Shown here piece after piece: positions 11,758 to 23,889 of a stretch of 64,000 bases of DNA. The translations under genes were made by a program, and so were the position numbers. Positions within the stretch are counted from its first letter, which is position 1; the number at the start of each line of letters is the position of its first letter. The notes below the pieces were generated by a model. It worked only from the letters and a program-made list of their open reading frames with translations, ran no database searches and was not told where the DNA came from. The DNA lies in assembly GCA_027382625.1 (NCBI GenBank), contig JAJKFJ010022416.1, positions 42,594 to 106,593 of the forward strand, read 5' to 3'. Source of the stretch: Tetmemena sp. SeJ-2015 (Eukaryota > Ciliophora > Spirotrichea > Sporadotrichida > Oxytrichidae).

Positions 11758-13690
11758 ATTCATAAATTAACTTTTATAGTCAAAGCTCATAAATTAAGTG
11801 AGCCACTCAAAGCAAAACCTAGCAAAGGAACCGATAATAAATAAGTCACCAGGGTAAGTCAGATACTTGAGTGATCTTCAAAAAGCTTTTTAAGTGGGCC
11901 AACTCAGCGGCCGCTCTCCAATAAATAGTAGATCTATGTCAGTCCAGAAAATTCTAGAATAGGATGAAACAACTAGATCTAATGAGAACTTCTCCAAAGA
12001 AAAGTTAGATATGCTCAACTATCTCACTGAAAAGTCAAGAGATAACTCAATTTCAAATCTTGACAAACATACTAAGATTCAGAATATTTCTTAAAAATAA
12101 ACCAAAATCATTAGGATTTTAACAAATAAGCAAGCTCAAGGCAACAATCATGAAGGGGATGAAAAATAGTAAAACTCAAAATAGAACACGAATATGGTAG
12201 AACCCTAATAAATAGATCCAAAAAATATAACCTTTAATGGACACAAATTATTCTATATTTTTGAGAGGTGCATTATTTTTTAATTTTCAATTTCAAAAGT
12301 TTTAAAAATTTTAGTTCCTATTTTTAATTGATAGCAAAAGATAGTGAATCTGTTAAAAGAGTCGAAAATAACTTGTAAAAGAAGCCTTAACTGGTAAAAA
12401 AGCTTAGTTTTAAGAAAGCTGATTCTCTTTTAAATGATGATTTGATGAACATATCCCTCTCTGCGTAAAAGCCTTAATAAAATACTAAAGATGAGGAGAA
12501 CAATAATCTATAGAATTAGACTAATCAAGAATATTTTGAAAGCACTCTAGCTGTAGGATCAAGAGTCATGCCAAGTTATATAAGAAGGCTTAAAAAGTAA
12601 ACATTTTATCCTTTAAATGAGGACGTTTAATTTGGCGAAAATTCTAAAATATCACCTTTGGCAAATGCTGTTCCTAAAATGCTTAATACTTAGCACAATA
12701 GGTTAGGTTCAGTTGGCTCAAATTCTAAATACAATACTGTTCAGTAAAATTTTGATTAAAATATTTGGCTAATAAAATTTATTTGCTTGAGTTTTAGCAA
12801 GGCGAAAGTATTTTATTATATAAATTCATGTCTTAAGGGTATATTTAATTACCATGAATTGAAAAGATAATCTCTTATATTTTTCTTTATCTAAATTTGC
12901 TTTAAATTAAGAATACTTACTTCCAAAATTAAGACTACTAATAGCAGTAGTATAATAGTTTGAGTTTAGAAGAGGAAAGGAAGAAAAGAAATTAGAGTGA
13001 GTTAAGAGTGAGGTCTAAGAGAAATTCGTAGGGGCTTTTGACAGTAGACGACAAAACTAAATTTAAAAACTTTTAGAAAAACTATGGCTTTAGAAATCAA
13101 ATTTAGGACTACTCTACTCTCAAAGAATAGCAAAATCTAAATTCTACGCAGATGTTATTACTCACAGAAATTTAAATTATAAGGCATTAATTTTGAAATT
13201 TTCATCTGAAAATCCCTAAAATAAGAAATAAAGACTTAAAGATTAAGTAAAGAAATTTATGAAAACTGGCATTTATAGATTTTCACTTTCATAGTTTGTA
13301 GATAACTACTGATGGATAAAAATAAGATATCCAATTTAATCTCTTCAACAGAGCCATTTTATAGCATGAAAAACAATGACGATATATTTCTAGCATAGTT
13401 TATTTCTAACATATTCATATTTAATTTGTCGAGACCAATTTAATTAGCAGAAATAAAAAGAAGCATTCTTGATGTTACAGAAAAGACATAATATATTTAG
13501 TCTAGCATCAAGAACACAACTCTTCCTCTCTCAGTACAAAGTAAATTCAAAATTTTAGATGCAAAATTAAAAAACATGACAAGGAAGAGTCCATCTCCTT
13601 CTTATAGAATTTAAAACCTAAATTAGAAAGTTATTTAAGACAATAAATATAACTTCCAATGAATTTAAATGCCTAAATTTAACATTACTC
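11758..13690 (+). CDS. Hypothetical Gln/Asn/Lys-rich coding blocks
   Basis: Three blocks with protein-like composition in different frames: about 11790-12250 ('SVQKILEQDETTRSNENFSK'), 12325-12770 ('YIRRLKKQTFYPLNEDVQFG') and 12955-13180 ('LEEERKKRNQSELRVRSKRN'). A GT-AG intron near 11852-11884 is plausible. The AT-rich stretches between blocks (about 12260-12320 and 12770-12940) look like introns or IESs. Probably one gene, but neither a start codon nor the joints could be fixed. Confidence 0.4.
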
Positions 13691-13757
13691 TTTCTTGAAG
13701 TATTTAAAGAAAATTTGATAGATTAAGATTTATAAATATAGAACAAAACTGCATATA

Positions 13758-14231
13758 TCAGTTTTTACTAATCTTACTAAGTGTTTATTTTGATGATTGT
13801 GTTTACTTTTTATTCTTTTTTGTGTTAGTGATAAGCCTCTTATGAATATGGGGTATTACACCTCCACCTGCAATAGTTGCTTTGATTAAATTATCTAGCT
13901 CCTCGTCACCTCTAATAGCTAATGTCAAATGTCTTGGCGTTATCCTTTTGTTCTTCAAATCACTTGATGCATTTCCAGCTAGCTCCAAAACTTCAGCAGT
14001 CAGATATTCAAGAACAGCTGCTGAGTAAACAGCTGCAGTAGCACCTACCCTGGATGAAGTTTGATTCCTCTATTTTAGCATCCTGTGCAACCTCCCCACT
14101 GGAAAATTTAATCCTGCCTTCAAGCTCTTGGTTATAGGTCCCTTTTTTCCAAGCTTACATCCATTCTTGCCCTTGCCTTTTCCCCCTTTTCCTTTTAAAG
14201 TAAACTATTTCTTGAGTAAATTTAGCGCCAT
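13758..14231 (-). CDS. Histone H2A.Z-type variant
   Basis: A replication-independent H2A variant that replaces H2A in nucleosomes. The 157-residue frame (ATG 14231 to TGA 13758) is uninterrupted. Diagnostic sequence: '[17 protein letters not shown]', '[20 protein letters not shown]', '[20 protein letters not shown]' and the H2A.Z docking domain '[17 protein letters not shown]'; canonical H2A has a different docking domain. The N-terminal tail is unusual, with a hydrophobic/basic '[20 protein letters not shown]' and a Cys at 'NGCKLGKKG'. Gln/Ser-rich residues extend the C-terminus beyond the usual end because TAA is Gln. No intron, IES or histone stem-loop is evident. Confidence 0.95.
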
Positions 14232-14557
14232 TTTAAACTAACGGACTTAACATCAATAAAGCTTAAGTAAATTTTAAAGAAATCAAATTAACGCACCTTA
14301 AACTTAATAAATAAGAAGGAGGACATTTCCTTATCTAAACTAATCACTATTACATCGATTTTATTATCATTCTTTGCAGCTACAATTTACTTGGCATGAA
14401 GATGAATACTGGTGCATTTCCAGGATCTTTTGGCTTTTATTCTTTAAATATAAAAAATGATAGCACTTATATAGTAGAAAAATTATGCAATTTCCATTCA
14501 TTTTTCATTTAAAACTATTGAAAATAATTAAAACACATTTCTAAGAAAAAATTAATT

Positions 14558-16405
14558 CACTTATTTTTTGACATTGAGAATATCTATTTATAATAAAATA
14601 TGCATTAAAATAAGGTTTATTCTTCAAGGCCATTTTCCTCAGAAAATAATGGATCTATTTCATCCCTTGAATTAAAGATGTCAAAAGACTCTATTCTGAC
14701 AACCTTTGTTTTATTAAGTTTGAGTAGAGATGAGCTCGAAACTTATTTGACTTCTTTCTAACTTGCTTGACTGTTATCTTCAAATAGGGATCTAAATTAA
14801 ATGTTGCTGCTCATTTTCTTCTGCATTTATAAGATGGGACTTTTGTCTCTACCCACATTATTTCTCTATTAAGGTGAGTTCTATGAGTCTTATTGTTTAA
14901 TGATTGAAGGGCTAAGGGATTTTCTTCTGCGAGGTGAACTCTGTGGAGAGTTAGCCCTGCTTCCCTCATCTTATTTTTTAGGTGAACTGATTCCGAGAAT
15001 CACTTGCTCCAAGAAAGGGTCAAGATCAAATTAAATTTATTGATCGTTGAAAAGCTCTTAAGACTTTAACTGAATAGTTAAATCTATCTCAGATATCAAC
15101 TGCCCGAAACTAAAATTTGCTTGAATGTCTAAATACTCCAATTTTAACACTCTCCATTCCAAGTAAACTTTCCCAATTTAATTAAAGAATATAATTAAGA
15201 ATAGAGTAGCTTACTTCTTAGAGAATATTTATTTGCAGAGGCTGAAATATTTTTCTATAATTTGTAGTTTAACCTTTTCTGGAGTTTCATTCAGCTTTCT
15301 GAAGCATGGATCGAGATTTCTTGGGGTTTTTCTTGTTGTGCAAAAGCTGAGAGATTATGTGAAGTTTTTCATTCTCCCAATAGTCACTCAAGAACTATAT
15401 CCTATTATGCTTTGACTAATGTCTCTTCTTAATCACGCCTTATAAGTACAGAACTAAAAGAATTCTTAAACTAAGTGCTTACTCTTTTCATAAAGACCTT
15501 CATTTTCCTCTTAATTTGATTTTAAAGAAGCAAATCCCAAAGGAGTCTTTAGATCAGCTCTCCTGAAATTTTCTTCTTTATCTCTGTTGTAAACTATCCA
15601 AAAGATGCGAATACACTAAAATAAGATTAAGATAAAAAAATAACCTACTGTGTAACCAATTTTCGGTTTCTAATTTTGACACTTTTGCCTTCCTTTCTTA
15701 AAAAATGACGATACTTATTTCCAATCATTTTGGAGCATCTCTATCTCTCTTGTATTCGATTCCTCATTTGTATTTGTTCATTGAACTTTGAGAATATTGC
15801 TCTTATAACTTGCTGTAGCTTTACTTATTTCAATATTTCAGTATTTCTGGCAGATAACTTGAGAAGTTCTTGGTATTTGAGTTGCTATATGGCTCTCTTT
15901 GATCTAATTATCTTGTTTTAGTTGATGAGATAAAGAGCCTTTTATCTTCTTTGAGTATAAACTTAGTCCTTTATCTCCTGTGCTTATTAGGAATAGAGAA
16001 GAGACTTTATCTTGAAGTCGCACTCTCTATTGAGCTTTGTTTAACTGTAAGATCTGATACTTCTTTGTTTCTGAATTTAAAATCTGCAGTGCTCTTCCTT
16101 AGCTTCCTATCCTCTTCCTTTAAAAGCCCTAAATTTAGTTTAAGAAGTTAGCATTAATTAATTAATTTTTTCTTGAATGAAAACTACTTACTCTCGAAGG
16201 ACTACTCTATAGCCTTTATATCTCTGACCAGTTCTACTTCTACTTCTTCTCCATTTTCATTGAGCTACTTTTGCTTAACTTTGAGTTGCAGCTTCTTTTT
16301 GTCAATATCGAAAGAGCTTGCTTAGTTATTTGGAAAAGTTGCAGTTAAGGCTAATTTACCACAATATTTAGAGATAACTGAGATATATATCTTAGTACCA
16401 AACAT
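14558..16405 (-). CDS. Hypothetical Ser/Gln/Lys-rich protein
   Basis: Starts at ATG 16405 ('MFGTKIYISVISKYCGKLAL') with 'KKLQLKVKQKQLNENGEEVE'. A canonical intron follows near 16140-16195 (GTAAGT...TTTAG with TGCTAAC-like branch site). Further blocks include 'YQELLKLSARNTEILKQVKL' and a long C-terminal frame 'VYLEWRVLKLEYLDIQANFS' to 'GISSPKKQDEGSRANSPQSS', ending at TGA 14558. Frame changes near 15200 and 15830 show unresolved introns or IESs. The beta-rich N-terminus could be a C2-like domain (weak inference); otherwise unrecognised. Confidence 0.5.
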
Positions 16406-16999
16406 AATATATAAAGAAGTTTAGGTCTCTATGTGCATTTTATCCCAATTTGGGAAGCCTTTCAAATTTAAAAATGTAAATTAACCTGGATATATAAAAA
16501 TTACTTGCTCTTTTTGCTGCTTTCATTTAAATTATTTCCGAAAAGTATATTTCAAGAGCATTATAAAAAAAGATACACCTTAGAAGTCAATAGTTGGAAA
16601 GGATAAATTAGGCATATAAGATTTAAGCCATTTATAAATGAAATTATGCTAATTTTGGATATTGATAATTTAAAATTGTAATCATTTTCTAATTTATTTT
16701 GAGTATCCTTTTTTCACTAGTAATTTATTCCAAATTAATTTAAAAAGAATGTGAAACATAATCTCTGAGTTCAACTTTCCCTTAGAAAAATAAAACTTCA
16801 TTTCCTAAAAACTCAATTTAAATTATTCAATTTACTTACGCTATCAATAGCCTTTTCGCAATTATCTTAGGTAGGATCTTTTATCTTTGTGCTAATAAAC
16901 CCCCTATTTCATTTAATTATTTGAATTTCATTAAAAGAAGTTTAAATATTTTGAATTCAGGTTTCTTTTTCTTGATGATGTCTCCTGATAGTTCTACTT

Positions 17000-19900
17000 T
17001 AAAAACGACAGGATTTTTGCAATCATTTGGTATTAATTTGCAAAATAAAATAATAAATTGGGAAGTTAGAAAATATAAATGATCAACAAAAGAAGTCCTC
17101 TGAAAAGGATATATTTAAAACAAAGCAATTTATTGAGTTCTCAATAGCATTTTATCATGCATTTTGTTAAAATTGAATAAAGTTGCTAATAGAATTTAAT
17201 TGGAGGATTGAGGTGCTTTAAATTAACCTCTTATTTACTGGATTTGGATTATGGAATAAATAGTGATAATTGATAGCTCCCAAAGCATATGGTATGAACT
17301 GAATTCCCTAAACCTATTAAAAAACTTCATCTGTCTTAAATGATTTAAATTGAGTTTACTCAGATTGAAGCAATAAAGAAATTCAAATTGACGCAAAATT
17401 TTCAAGAGAAGGTAATTCTTTGACTCAGAGTAACCAAATCAATGATTAAAGAATATCTAAGCTTATTTTTTTCTAAATAGGTATCCTTTGGTTATCGAGA
17501 AGATCCTAAATCTTGATTTTGATAATGATTAGAGTGAGTCATTTTTTCCTATTTAGATTCCATTTAATATAAATATATAGTTTACAAAATTACGGGATAT
17601 CCTCTACTAAGTCAATTATAAATGGCTTTCCAGGAAGCATTATATTGCTGTAATTAGCTGGAGCTACCTAAACAAAATTAAATTAATTTTTTAGATTTAC
17701 AATCGACTTTAAATCTTGGTGAAGCTCTCTAATTAGTGTCTTAGACTCCTAAACTGCTTCAAAAGCATTCTAGCTTTAATAAATACTATCATATGCTTCT
17801 CAACTATATAATTTTAAGTTCAAATATTAGTTTTACAAAAGAAAGATTTATTAATAATGAGATTCAGATCATATTACAAGTCCACGAACTTAATTCAAAT
17901 AGTGGAAAATGAATTTATGTCTAATACTTACTTTTAATCTTCTATAATTTTTTAAATTGTGAGGATTTGCTTGGATTTCTTCATTTCTCATAGTTGTAAA
18001 TTGAGAAATTTGATTTTTTTGAGACGATGAAAAATCAGAGTAGTCTAAAACTTAGATACCTTTCTTCGTCATTGTTGATGCTACTGAGGATTGAAATAGA
18101 TTATAACTTTAAGTATCTTTATAAATCTGATTACTTTAATCAAATTTGTTGGTGCTACTGTTTAAGAATTAAACATTCTTATCTTTGTTTAAGAGAGATT
18201 GAGTTTTTTTCATTTGAGATTAAGGCCTTGAGTGCTTGATTGTAGATGCAGGACTACTTTACCTCAAATCAGTTTTTGCTTTGGTTTCAACATTCTTTAC
18301 GCTTTTATTTCTTCTATAGAGTCTTTAAGTTGATTTTCTGAACAACACTTTGGAGTTTTTACTCTGAAGATCTGAGACTTTTGAGCATGTTTTTCTGCTT
18401 AATTTCTTTATCATTTTCATCTTCAATCTATCTCAAGTGATCTCTGGAACTGAGAGCTCTCCCTTAGGAAAGGTTTTGTTATTAAATCGAAGATTAAGAT
18501 TTGGTGAGATCAGTTTTTCTTGCTGTAGTTCTATTAGAGGTCATCCCATATATAGATGATGTGTCTTTAGTAAGTAGAGGAGGCATAGCTTAAATTTAAT
18601 TAGTCTGCTTTTCATCCTAATTGCTGAAAATAGGTTGAACATTAAGGGACTTGAATAAGGTCTTTAAATTTTGCATTCTTGAATCTGCTATTGCAGAAGA
18701 TTTTAGATCGATACTGATAAATGAAGAGCGAGAACTTAATTAATTTTATGTTATACTCCCTTCAGTCGCCTGCTAATGGAAAGAAGAAAAATGATTCCTG
18801 TTCTTCAAAGATGCTTATTTATCGTTCAGCCTACTTTCTGCTTTAAGTTAGTGATACTTCCTTATTTTGTCCTTGTAGCTCTGCTCGCTTGTTCCATTTT
18901 AAGTGCTACTATTGAAGTAACTATTCAGCAATTATATATTTAAAATGAAAGCAGAGTTTTTTATTACTGCCTTGAAACTTTGCTATCCTCTCTTGACAGA
19001 TATTCAACACTCGCCATTACAATTAATTTTAACTTATCAAAATACTCATATCTTAATTAATTTTAATTGCTTATTTGAAAAAAAGAGAAATAGTTCATTC
19101 AAAAATTTCTTCACTCTAAAGATTTTTAGAAGCTTTATTTTATAGTTCTGCAAATAAATTGCTCATAGGGTTTTGAGATGCAGGAAGCTGCTAATTCTAA
19201 AATTGGATTTAGTTAATTGCCTCTATTCTCATTCTCCTTTACTCTTCTTCCACCTATCTTTTGAGACGGTCCTCATCTTACTTCATCTTTAATAACTAAG
19301 CTTCAAGTTGGGAGCTCTTTACCTCTCTCAAATCCTTAGATATTTCAACAAATTGGCCTAATTAGGCATTAAATTCTTTGAAGACTATATTTTCGTCGGA
19401 TTCTAGCAAGTTCTATCGCTTTTTAAGTCGATCTTTAAGCTCTTTCATAAATGAATGTGAAGGTACTGCTGTCTCATTATTATCAATTGGGTTTATTCTA
19501 TATTTTTAGTCTTATCCCTTTATCTAAGTTTAATTTTTATAGTTGAGTTGAATATCAAAATCCTCAAAAACTTCGGTCTTAAAAGGCCTTTTTAAAATAG
19601 TGTCATCATCTAAGAATTCAACTTTTTCGTTTTATTCATGACTCTCTTAGTTTTAAGGCACCTTGTTCTAAGTTTATTTGAACTTAAACAGCCTTTATTT
19701 TTCATAAAACTCCTCCAGATTTTCATCCTTTAAGAGTGTTTCACATTTTTAATGCTGCTCTAGAGCAACGTTTAATAGAGTTCTAAAATTCAAGAACTTA
19801 AATCATTAATTATAAAAAATTAATAATCTTTTCCTTCATCTCTCTTGTAACTTATTTTTATGTTAGCTGCAGCCTGAATGCCTGCTCAAAATCTTAAAGC

Positions 19901-21270
19901 TCTAAGCTCAAAGATATAATGAAATCAGAAAGTCTTTTAAGATCCAAAACGTATTTTATTTCTAGATTTTATTCTCGCGATTCTTTGCCTTGTATATTCA
20001 TAAGCTCATTCCTGATAATCAAAGAATTCTTAAAACCATCAAAAGCTATTCTCAAATTTAACTCTGCTTACTAAATTATGGTATTGCCATCATAAATTAG
20101 AAAGCAAAAGATAAAAATAGATTTTATAAAAGGATATTTACTTTCTGAAAGTAAAGAAACTACTCTCTTAAATTAGCATTTTAGGATTTGAGTTAGTTTA
20201 CATGCTTAGTTATATTAAGTTGGACTATTTCAGACATGAATATGTTGAAGAATTAAAGTAATATTTTATTATAAATTTCTTGGCTGACTATGAATTTTGA
20301 ATCTTTATCTCCTCATTTTGATTGAGAACATCCTTCCAAACTAATTCTATGTTTTCAACTAGTGTTTTTACGAGTTTGAGGTGCTATTCTTTAGCTGCTT
20401 CATTATTTCTAAAATATATATATAAGTCCCATTTAAATTCTTACTTTTAAAAATATTCCAGTTCTTGCAGTTTAGGAAGATACTTTTGGTAAATAACTAT
20501 CAGACTTTGAGAACAATCTGCGCTGCTTTGAATAAGTGCCTTAGTTTAATAAGCTAATTTTATTTATTTGAAAACTTAAGCCACCAAAAAACTACCCCAT
20601 ATTAAGAAAACCGTAGCTAAAAGATGGTTCAAAGAAAATATTAGGGTGATTAAGAGAACTACTGTGATTATAAAGTTATATTGAGTCTTCTTATTAGATA
20701 ATTCAAAATTTATTAAATTAAAAATAATAATAGTTAGGAATTAAGAACCCCTAACGGGCATATAATACTTAATTGATTTAAAGTAATTCACAGGCGTAAC
20801 TCCTTGATCAGTTGTGCCACGTCACCGTGAAAGCCCATCGTATTAAATTAAAAAAATAAAGGATATTCTGCAATAACTTCATTGAATTCTTCCTCATCAT
20901 TATTCTAAATTATTTTCACCAAACATTTTATGAATAATTTCTCATGACTTTGACCTCCTGCAAGGGTAAAGTCTTCTATTATTCTTAGGAACTATTTAAA
21001 AATCGCTATCATCCTTGTCAGTAATTTTATGTTTATTTTTTCTTTAGTTTAGGTGATTTGTGGAGTTTTCAGTTCTTAAAGTTTTTGTTTTGTAAATTCA
21101 TCTTTGAATGTAAAGTTTTCTCCTTACTGAAGATTTGGATTATAAGGCGGAGAATTTTATTTTTGTTCTATTTCTACTAGAGGGCGATCATCAAAAGAGC
21201 TATTCAAACTGTTCAAAGAATATTCCTTCTCTTCTAAAATAGAAATTATGTTATGATAAATATTGCAAAC
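17000..21270 (-). CDS. Hypothetical membrane and coiled-coil protein
   Basis: Minus-strand blocks read 'LLTRMIAIFKQFLRIIEDFT', 'GFHGDVAQLIKELR', then after a one-base slip 'PVNYFKSIKYYMPVRGSQFL', two hydrophobic segments ('FIITVVLLITLIFSL' and 'LLATVFLIWGSFLVA') and a coiled coil 'YLPKLQELEYFQK', followed across a GT-AG intron by 'NNEAAKEQHLKLVKTLVENI'. Downstream (19200-19800) lies 'FLDDDTILKRPFKTEVFEDF' with 'SFMKELKDRLKKRQNLLESD'. The order suggests one gene with two TM helices and a long cytoplasmic coiled coil. Bounds and joints are approximate, and 16500-18900 is mostly AT-rich with little convincing coding. Confidence 0.45.
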
Positions 21271-21414
21271 CTTCCTAGATATATTCTGCCTGGGGTCCCT
21301 CTTCGAAATACAATATATTTTAGTTCATATTAGATTAATTATAACTTTCATCTTCTATTAAATGTCAAATAGAAACTTGCTAAAAATAATTAATCTTAAA
21401 ACTTAAATGATAAA

Positions 21415-23762
21415 TCACCACCCAATATACTTTCTATCTATAAAATCCCATTCGAAAGTCTTCATGTCGAAAATATGCAGATCAAGAGAGTTAGTCTCCA
21501 CACAATAGAGTTTATTGTCTGCTCCTATCTTTGGCTATCTCTGGTAGAAGTTGCTTTGAGTACGGGTCTTGCAATTTAGTTGTTCGATATCGTTAGACTG
21601 TGTGTTAAAGAGATAGCAATGATTGGTTTTCTGATCCGAAGTTGTGAAACCGCCGAAAATCAAGATATGCTAATTCGAAATCTAAAAAAGCCCACAGCCT
21701 TCTAAACATATCCAATTAGTGTTTTCCTTTATCTTTAAGTTCAAAGTTTCCCAGGGTTATTATCTTCTAATGTGATACTTTTCTATCAAATTAGTCCTCT
21801 AACCTCCATTAAAACCTGCAACTACGTATAAGAAGGTGTTCTCAAATGCTATAGTAGTATGGAAATTTCTTTTGGTGTTCAAATTTGCAACCTGAGTCCA
21901 TGTGTCCGAGTTTACGTCATAGACCTCGCACTTATTCATCGACTCATTAGGAAGGGAAGAACCTATTGCAAAAATCTAGCTCCTCTTCCCATCAACTAAA
22001 ACGCTAGTAAGTGTATGAGCTCTTCTCTCGAACAGCATATCGCATCTCTAAACTAGTCTTTCTTCAACAAACTCATAGCAGAACTTTGTAGCCTTGCCAG
22101 GTTCTCCTCCTCCAGTCAAGAAGATTCTACCCTCTTAGTTTTCCACTGACATAAAGTTTGCTGGAATTTTGATATTCACCACATAGGATCTGTAGCTCAA
22201 AGATCTAAAGTTATACATGAACAAGTTGTGAGTATTTTATAAATAACTCATAATCTTTACTAGTATTGTAAACAAAGAAGTGAAGAGTGTCGAGCATATC
22301 TCTGTTATACTTAAGAACTGGAGCCTTCACTATTTTATCAATGACCTTTTTAATTTTTTCTTGCAAGTTATCCTTCCACTATATGAACTCAATACTTTTC
22401 TGCTAATCCATTTCTTGTATAATATCAGTTGAGTCTTTAACCAGCTTTTCACTTTGTTTGACTATATTTTCAATCTCCGAAGTTTCCTGTAAAATGCCTG
22501 CATAGTTCTTTTCTTCGAATTCCTTCTTCTTATTCTTGAAAAAGCGCTCATAGTTATCTATCTTTAGCTAGAGATCTTCTGTCTTCTGCTTGATATTTGT
22601 GAAATTAGTCTCTTTGAAAAGTTTATTGAATTCTTCAAGCTTAGCTCTCTAGAGATCTTCAATTTAATCTTTTAAGTCCTTGAAGAATGAGATAACCTGA
22701 GTGCGGATCTAGTTTTTGAAATTGAATTACTGGCATTTCTAAGCTGCTTCTCGAGATAAAAGCAGCTATGAAAGTTGATAATCTACGTCAGAGAGGAAAT
22801 TTTAAGCAGCGGCCTTGAGGAGCAAAATCTAGTTGTGATGGTCCTTATGGTGAGAGAGATCACAGCACTCTTCACACATCAGCTCTTTGTGCATCATGCA
22901 ATAAGCTACGTAGGATCGATCATGATACTTACACAAACTGCCATAACCTTTGTTCTTGTTAAGATCTAGCAAGAGCTTTTGAGATAAGTCAACATGTGGG
23001 TCAAGCGAAGATTCCCTTGATTACTTCTTGTTTTAGTTCATCATATTGGTTGGTTGCTAATGGTGCTGGATATTCGCATGAATTCCATGATTTTAGTGAC
23101 TCGCTATTTGAGGAACACGGAAATTTGAAGCGTTGTTGTTATTGACAATTATTTGCTAAAAATTCTGCTGCCTGCTTACGTCAACTTGATTAAAGATAAG
23201 TATGTAACGCATATATTTGATTTTAGAAGTTCTGGGAGTTAGCTCTTTAATGAGATCCCTATCTTGCGTGACTTTGTTAATTAGAGTTATTTTGGGCAGC
23301 TGATGACATGTACTAGACTTGGGAGTTAGATTAGTTTTGCATGAGCATCACTTCATCGCTTGTGTATTACTGAGCGCCGAACAGTCCTCTTGTGTTTTGG
23401 GAGCTATTCCCTCTCAGTAAACCCATTTGAAGATTTCTATTGTTGTTTTCTTGAGATGTTTCTCTGTTAGATTGGTTTGAGAAATACCTACTATCACTCA
23501 TGAAAGCTGTGTTGATGTTTCTCTATACTTAATTTGAAGCTGCTGCTTCTCTTTTCTTCTCCTCTTCTTCGAAAGCTCCTAAGGAAGAGCGCAGTTATGC
23601 CTCAATGATGTCTCTATTGTAGCCGCTGGAGTATTCATTTCCAGTTTCAAACTCTGTCAGATCGTTCTACTCATCATTGGGATCAGTTTAGAAACTTTGA
23701 TGATGATTTCTACGCTGACCGAGGGGGTTTTGGTTATTCAATTATCCGTGGTTGGACGACAT
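21415..23762 (-). CDS. B-box / coiled-coil / Kelch-repeat protein
   Basis: Starts ATG 23762 ('MSSNHGQLNNQNPLGQRRN') and ends TGA 21415. Order: a Gln/Asn/Ser-rich N-terminus of about 240 residues; a B-box zinc finger 'CKYHDRSYVAYCMMH' plus 'CEECCDLSHHKDHH'; a coiled coil ('LKDQIEDLQRAKLEEFNKLF'); and a Kelch propeller ('NESMNKCEVYDVNSDTWTQV', 'YVVAGFNGGQRTNLIEKY', 'HILIFGGFTTSD'). This resembles TRIM proteins but has no RING, so ubiquitin-ligase activity is not implied. One GT-AG intron (23172-23208) and one IES (22231-22261) must be removed. Likely a cytoplasmic scaffold or adaptor (inference). Confidence 0.8.
22231..22261 (-). other. IES, 31 bp, pointer AATACT
   Basis: Plus-strand AGTATT at 22231-22236 and 22262-22267. 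Removing 31 bp joins 'FFVYNT' to 'HNLFMYNFRSLSYRSYVV', restoring the frame into the Kelch repeats. The 56-bp GT-AG alternative gives the wrong frame. Confidence 0.8.
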
Positions 23763-23889
23763 TTATTAGAGATTATAAAGTTTGCTTGTTTCTGAGGAAC
23801 TAGAGTCTTTATTCTAAAGTAATTACCTCATTTAAATTCAAGATTTCCATTCATGAGTAGTTTGTGAAATTTATGGAATTATTGTTGAA

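Noticed and set aside
20745..20850. GC-rich island with hairpin potential (GGCGTAACT...AGTTGTGCC), a possible structured RNA or tRNA
   Set aside because: Read on the minus strand it is coding: 'GFHGDVAQLIKELR' then, after a one-base slip, 'PVNYFKSIKYYMPVRGS', continuous with the membrane-protein frame on both sides. No tRNA T-arm motif is present.
22231..22286. 56-bp GT...AG segment in the Kelch gene as a spliceosomal intron
   Set aside because: Its removal leaves the wrong frame into the Kelch repeats; the 31-bp AATACT-bounded IES restores it exactly.
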